Below, piece after piece: positions 59,927 through 64,000 of a DNA stretch of 64,000 nt. A program made the position numbers and the translations under genes. The DNA lies in assembly GCA_900110595.1 (NCBI GenBank), contig FOEZ01000005.1:62001-126000 (forward strand), read 5' to 3'. This DNA is from Arthrobacter sp. OV608. GTDB lineage: Bacteria; Actinomycetota; Actinomycetes; Actinomycetales; Micrococcaceae. The notes under the pieces were generated by a model. The model ran no database searches and had not been told where the DNA came from. It was given only the letters and a program-made list of their open reading frames with translations. Numbering within the stretch: position 1 is the first letter of the stretch; the number at the start of each line of letters is the position of its first letter.

Positions 59927-61236
59927 CCGAAGCGTCTCGGTACCTCGGCTCCGGAACGCTCGAAGCCGGCCCGAGCGCCCTGACGGGAACACCGCCGTCG
60001 CACCTTCCATCCCGCCTGACCATCACCCTTTGGGACTTCTCCTGGTACACCCGCGCCGAGGACGGCGGCCCGTACGCGGACCTGGACGCTGCCTGCGCTC
60101 AAGCAGCAAAGCTGGGCTACAACACCATCCGCATCTGCTCCGCCCCGCTGCTGCTCTTCGGCGGCCTGGGGCTGGATCACCTGGCCACTGACCTTGAGAT
60201 CGAGGGCCTTGGACAGGCTCCGGACGGCGGCATCTACGGACGGGGCACGCGCTGGTATGACGTGCCGGGTGGGTACCGCCTGAACCTCCGGGAGCGCCTG
60301 CTGGAACTTTTCGACGCCGCAGCCCGGCATGGACTCGTGGTCATCCTGGCCAGCTGGGAGTACCAGCAGTCCACGGTGTTCGCCCGGTCCCCGGAGTGGT
60401 TCGACGCCATCGATTCCGTCCCCCTCGCTGACAGGTACCGCATGCTGGCGGACGCCTGGGACCGGCTCATCAACGCGCTCACCGCGGCCGGGCACCGGAA
60501 CCGCATCGCCATGGTGGAACTGCATAACGAGGTGGATTTCTCCATCCTGCCCGCGCTGGCCGACGGCGGCAGCGGGCAGCTGCACCGGCTGCGGTCACTG
60601 CATCCGGACCTCCTGGTCACCGCCAGCTACGGCAAACCACCGCACCTGGCCATGCACACCGTCCCTGACGGGCTCGGCGCGGCGCAATTCCATGTCTACA
60701 GCTACGGTGTGCTGGATGCGCTGCAGCAGCAGATCGACATCCGTTCCGAAGGCACGGCGGACTTTCCCAACCCGGCCCTGCGTGCCCTGCTGCGCCCCGA
60801 TGCGCCGTCGATTGAAGAGTACGGACGCCTGGCCGACTGGAAGTACCGCGCCACCGTGGTGACAGACCAGATGTTCTACGGCTACGACTGGATTGATCCG
60901 GAGGCGTGGGACACCTGGCTCTGCAACGAGTACGGGCCCTACCGCGAGGTGATGCGGCGGGAAATCGAGTCGCGGGTCATCGCCGTCGCAGCGTGGGCAC
61001 GCTGGAAGGACGTGCCGGCCGTGGTGGGCGAGGGCTGGATCGGCTACACACCGCTCCACGGCACCTTCGAGGAAGGCCCCATCGGCAAGGACCTGGCCGA
61101 ACGCGGCATCCGCACGGCACTGCAGCACGGAATCTGGGGCATGGTCCTGTGCTCAAACGCTGCCCCGCACCACCCCTTGTGGGCCGACGACGGGTGGCAG
61201 CGCCGCATGAACAACGTTATCCTGACCGCCCCGTGA
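59923..61236 (+). CDS. Cellulase-like glycoside hydrolase (GH5-clan type)
   Basis: 437 residues starting with GTG, overlapping the previous stop (GTGA). A TIM-barrel hydrolase: LTITLWDFSWYT, LGYNTIRICSAPLLL, RHGLVVILASWEYQQS, VELHNEVDFS with probable acid/base Glu203, and PAVVGEGWIGYTPLHG with the probable nucleophile Glu. No signal peptide, so it acts on imported material. The specificity is unknown. Confidence 0.75.
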   Translation: MTEASRYLGSGTLEAGPSALTGTPPSHLPSRLTITLWDFSWYTRAEDGGPYADLDAACAQAAKLGYNTIRICSAPLLLFGGLGLDHLATDLEIEGLGQAPDGGIYGRGTRWYDVPGGYRLNLRERLLELFDAAARHGLVVILASWEYQQSTVFARSPEWFDAIDSVPLADRYRMLADAWDRLINALTAAGHRNRIAMVELHNEVDFSILPALADGGSGQLHRLRSLHPDLLVTASYGKPPHLAMHTVPDGLGAAQFHVYSYGVLDALQQQIDIRSEGTADFPNPALRALLRPDAPSIEEYGRLADWKYRATVVTDQMFYGYDWIDPEAWDTWLCNEYGPYREVMRREIESRVIAVAAWARWKDVPAVVGEGWIGYTPLHGTFEEGPIGKDLAERGIRTALQHGIWGMVLCSNAAPHHPLWADDGWQRRMNNVILTAP

Positions 61237-61250
61237 GCAGAAAGAGCCCC

Positions 61251-63587
61251 ATGCCTCCTGAACAAACCACCCTCGAACTCCTCACGGCCACTCACCGGCC
61301 GCACGGACGTGCCCTGCAGCTGCCGCCCATGAGCAACACCCAGGACCGCCACAGCAGATGGCGGCTCACCACCCAGTACATCGAATGCGGCGGCAGTCCA
61401 GCCGTACCAGTGTCGGGCGAAATCCATTTCAGCAGGCTGCCCCGCGGCCGTTGGGAAGACCGGCTGCGGCTGATGAAAGCGGGCGGCATCACCGTAGTGG
61501 CCTGCTACATTTTCTGGATCCACCATGAGCAGACCGAAGGTAGGGCCCGTTTCGACGGCAACCTGGATGTTGCCGCCTTCGTCCGGCTGTGCGCGGACCT
61601 GGAGCTGGACGTGGTCCTGCGCATTGGGCCCTGGGCGCACGGCGAGGCCCGCAACGGCGGCTTCCCGGACTGGGTCCAGGGAGCCGCCGTCGAACACCGC
61701 ACGAACGATCCCGCCTACCTGGCCCTGGTGGAACGCTGGTTCAACCGCCTCGGCACGGAGCTGGCGGGGCTGACCGGGCCGGAGAGCAACGTCATCGGTA
61801 TCCAGCTGGAGAATGAACTGTACGACCAGGCCGGACACATTATTGAGCTGAAGAAACTGGCCCGGGCAGCTGGATTGAGCGCGCCAATCTGGACCGCCAC
61901 AGCCTGGGGTGGGGCGGACATCCCGGAGGAGGAGGTCCTGCCGGTCTTTGGCGGCTACGGCGACGGCTTCTGGGTGGACGCCGACGCGCCCTGGGATCCC
62001 ACCTTCCGGCAGCACTACTTCTTCAGCCACCAGTGGGATGACCCCGGCATCGGCGCCGACCTCCGCGAGCATTTCTCCGGCAGTGGGGCAGAGCCGCCCC
62101 GGTCGCCGTCGGCCCTCTACCCGCCCGCCACCTGCGAGCTGACCGGCGGCATGGCCACCGCCTACCAGCGCCGGCCGTGGCCCACGGGCAAGGACGTGGC
62201 CGCCGTAGCCAACAACAAAATCGGCAGCGGCTCCGGCTGGCAGGGATACTACATGTTCACGGGCGGAACCAACCCTCCCGGCGGCCTGCAGGAATCCCAG
62301 GCCACCGGCTACCCGAACGATCTTCCGGTGTTCGACTACGATTTCCACGCACCGATTGGCGCCGCCGGCAGGCTCGCACCCAGCTTTGCACTGCTGCGCA
62401 GGCAGCACGCGTTCCTGGCTGCGTTCGGCCACCGGCTCGCCCCTATGGCGTCCACACTGCCCGACCAGGTGCCCACCGGTGTGGAGGACTCCGAGACGCT
62501 CCGCTGGGCGCTGCGCTCGGATGGGGCGGCCGGGTTCGTGTTCATCACCTGGCACCAGCCCCACGTCCCGCTGCCGGATCACGGCGGCGCGCAGTTCAGC
62601 CTGTCACTGGAGGCGGTAAGGGTGACTTTTCCCCAACAGCCTGTCACCATCCCCGCCGGCACCATCGCCGCGTGGCCGGTCAACCTCGACACTGCCGGAG
62701 TCCGCCTAAGCTGGGCCACGGCATCGCCGCTCACCCTGCTCGGGCCCGAATCGGCACCGACATTGGTCCTGGCAGCCGAAGCAGGCATCGAACCGCAGCT
62801 TTGTTTCCCTGAAGGAACAGTCCTTGAGGGGCCGGCTGCCGCCCTGGGCGGCAACGCCTACGCCACCGATCCCACGAGGCCAGCCACGCTCACTGCCCGG
62901 TCCTCGGGCAGTGAGCTAAAGATCCTGGTCCTGCCGGCTGAACTGGCGGATCAGGCCTGGGTCCTGGATACAAGGCGCGGAAGGCAGCTGGTCCTGTCGG
63001 CCGATCCGCTCTGGACCGGCGGGGACGGACTCCTGGCCGGAAGGTCGCCGGGATCACCGTCGGTCCGGCGGTACTCCGCAGAGTCCCGCCGGTTCGAGGA
63101 TGTGCGGACCTCCGCGGCCGACCCGGAAACAACGCGCCAAACCCTTACTGCCGAACGCATCCGGGCCGCGGCGCCCGTCCCCGTTTCCTTCGGCTCCCTT
63201 GCCGGCCGGGCGGCCGCTCCCACTGACAGGGACATGGACGAACGTGCAGAGGTCTACCGGCTTGAGTCGACGGCGCCCTTCCCGGCGGGCGAGGGGCACG
63301 CGGAGCTGGAGATCGCCTGGGCAGGAGACGTCGCCAGACTGCTCGTTGACGGCACAGTGGTTGCCGACCGCTTCTGGGACGGTTCCCCCTGGATCATTGA
63401 AACGCACGACGCCGGAATCGGCCCCGGCGCTGAGGTCCTGCTTCAGGTCCTTCCCCTGCCGAAGGGCGCGAAGGTGTGGTTGCCTCAGGCGGCCCAGCGC
63501 AGGCGCGATGATGCCGACGGCGACCTGGCGGCCCTGGACAGCGTGGAACTGATCCACTGGGCCGCGTGGCAGGAGGAGCCTGCCTGA
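61251..63587 (+). CDS. GH35-type beta-galactosidase-like hydrolase
   Basis: 778 residues from the ATG at 61251 (AGAAAGAG upstream); an in-frame GTG at 61233 overlapping the previous stop is an alternative. GH35 barrel: YIECGGSPAVPVSGEIHFSR, LRLMKAGGITVVACYIFW, LRIGPWAHGEARNGGFPDWV, IGIQLENELYDQ with acid/base Glu189 and TCELTGGMATAYQRRPWP with the probable nucleophile Glu. C-terminal beta domains follow. No signal peptide. Trio with the two preceding genes. Confidence 0.83.
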   Translation: MPPEQTTLELLTATHRPHGRALQLPPMSNTQDRHSRWRLTTQYIECGGSPAVPVSGEIHFSRLPRGRWEDRLRLMKAGGITVVACYIFWIHHEQTEGRARFDGNLDVAAFVRLCADLELDVVLRIGPWAHGEARNGGFPDWVQGAAVEHRTNDPAYLALVERWFNRLGTELAGLTGPESNVIGIQLENELYDQAGHIIELKKLARAAGLSAPIWTATAWGGADIPEEEVLPVFGGYGDGFWVDADAPWDPTFRQHYFFSHQWDDPGIGADLREHFSGSGAEPPRSPSALYPPATCELTGGMATAYQRRPWPTGKDVAAVANNKIGSGSGWQGYYMFTGGTNPPGGLQESQATGYPNDLPVFDYDFHAPIGAAGRLAPSFALLRRQHAFLAAFGHRLAPMASTLPDQVPTGVEDSETLRWALRSDGAAGFVFITWHQPHVPLPDHGGAQFSLSLEAVRVTFPQQPVTIPAGTIAAWPVNLDTAGVRLSWATASPLTLLGPESAPTLVLAAEAGIEPQLCFPEGTVLEGPAAALGGNAYATDPTRPATLTARSSGSELKILVLPAELADQAWVLDTRRGRQLVLSADPLWTGGDGLLAGRSPGSPSVRRYSAESRRFEDVRTSAADPETTRQTLTAERIRAAAPVPVSFGSLAGRAAAPTDRDMDERAEVYRLESTAPFPAGEGHAELEIAWAGDVARLLVDGTVVADRFWDGSPWIIETHDAGIGPGAEVLLQVLPLPKGAKVWLPQAAQRRRDDADGDLAALDSVELIHWAAWQEEPA

Positions 63588-63625
63588 GTGATCCTGTCCG
63601 CCATAGTATGGACGTTTGGTGACGG

Positions 63626-63631
63626 AAGGAG
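63626..63631 (+). promoter_or_regulatory. Ribosome-binding site setting the AraC start
   Basis: AAGGAG with five bases to the GTG at 63637; it selects this GTG over nearby starts such as the GTG at 63619. Confidence 0.6.
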
Positions 63632-63636
63632 CGGGT

Positions 63637-64000
63637 GTGGAACGGGCAACGGGGTTCCGGAACCAGCGGCTGGTGGTGGTGCCGCGGCCGCTGGTCCGCG
63701 AAGCACTCGCCCGTCCCGTCACGCGCCGGCTGCTGGTCACCGACGCCGGAGTCTTCCCCGTCGCTGAGGCCCATGGCCGGTACCGTCCCGAGGGCGCGCA
63801 GGAAACCATCGTCATCCTCTGCGTCGCGGGAACCGGTTGGGTGGAAACACAAGGTGCCCGGTTCGACGTCGGGAAGGGCACCGCCGTCGTGCTTCCCGGC
63901 GGTACGGGGGAGGCACATGCATACGGTGCCTCCAGGGACGACCCCTGGACTATCTGGTGGTGCCACGTCCGCGGCTCCGACGCTGCCGAACTCGTCGCCG
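63637..64000 (+). CDS. AraC-family regulator, N-terminal part (3' truncated by window edge)
   Basis: The frame from GTG 63637 stays open to the window end: FRNQRLVVVPRPLVREALAR, FPVAEAHGRYRPEGAQETIV, ILCVAGTGWVET, GKGTAVVLPGGTGEAHAYG and DPWTIWWCHVRGS. This is a cupin-like AraC-type effector-binding domain. The C-terminal DNA-binding helices lie outside. It lies 49 bases after the GH35 gene and probably controls this glycan operon. Confidence 0.8.
   Translation, partial: MERATGFRNQRLVVVPRPLVREALARPVTRRLLVTDAGVFPVAEAHGRYRPEGAQETIVILCVAGTGWVETQGARFDVGKGTAVVLPGGTGEAHAYGASRDDPWTIWWCHVRGSDAAELVA

Noticed and set aside
1..64000. CRISPR array, tRNA, rRNA, insertion sequence or prophage
   Set aside because: I found no spaced short repeats, no tRNA-like cloverleaf and no transposase, integrase or phage protein among the readable genes.

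Overview
The window is high-GC DNA with dense gene packing, many ATGA/GTGA/TAATG stop-start overlaps, GTG starts, and twin-arginine and lipoprotein signals. It looks like the chromosome of an Arthrobacter-type actinobacterium (Micrococcaceae), but that placement is inferred from gene content and style, not from a marker gene. I saw no rRNA, tRNA, CRISPR array, transposase or prophage gene. The window reads as a catabolic and accessory region.

Layout. (1) 0-7.5 kb: the end of a GntR regulator, a strong two-way hairpin, then a minus-strand set (ureohydrolase of the agmatinase family, NCS1 permease, PatD-type aldehyde dehydrogenase, aldonolactone-oxidase-like flavoprotein) facing a PucR activator. 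This fits uptake and breakdown of a guanidino or polyamine compound. (2) 7.5-11.3 kb: a flotillin with a small NfeD-like partner. The partner gene exists twice as direct repeats that bracket an ArsR-SRPBCC-YCII module, and a perfect 30-bp palindrome lies at the divergent start. (3) 11.5-28.9 kb: a two-part fructan locus. One part has a secreted GH32, an intracellular GH32 and a complete peptide-type (family 5) ABC importer. The other has a sugar-type (family 1) ABC importer, a third GH32 and a fructokinase. Each has its own LacI regulator, with operators that differ at only two symmetric positions.

(4) 29-35 kb: mixed genes, including an aldo/keto reductase remnant, a RibD-C/DHFR-like protein, an SDR, two probable lipoproteins that overlap tail to tail, and a glycogen-debranching-type enzyme split by one in-frame TGA. 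(5) 35-48.4 kb: a GntR-controlled amine/amino-acid gene set built of two divergent arms. The leftward arm has a polar amino-acid ABC importer, a sarcosine-oxidase-like flavoenzyme, gabT, gabD and the GntR gene. The rightward arm has a type II haloacid dehalogenase, an FAD amine oxidase, an aldehyde dehydrogenase, a tartrate/isopropylmalate-type dehydrogenase and a D-2-hydroxyacid dehydrogenase. Three near-identical ATTGTTGACAAT-type sites lie before the transcription units. This is the best candidate for an undescribed pathway here.

(6) 48.4-56.3 kb: a TetR-quinone oxidoreductase-hydrolase unit with a repeated operator, a CPA2 antiporter, a BBE-type flavoprotein, two more RibD-C/DHFR-like proteins, a YCII protein and a RidA-like protein. 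(7) 56.6-64 kb: a tightly coupled operon of a giant DUF5107/TPR protein, a cellulase-like hydrolase and a GH35-type beta-galactosidase, followed by the start of an AraC regulator. It is probably a glycan-use operon. All functional calls come from reading motifs by eye; no database search was run.
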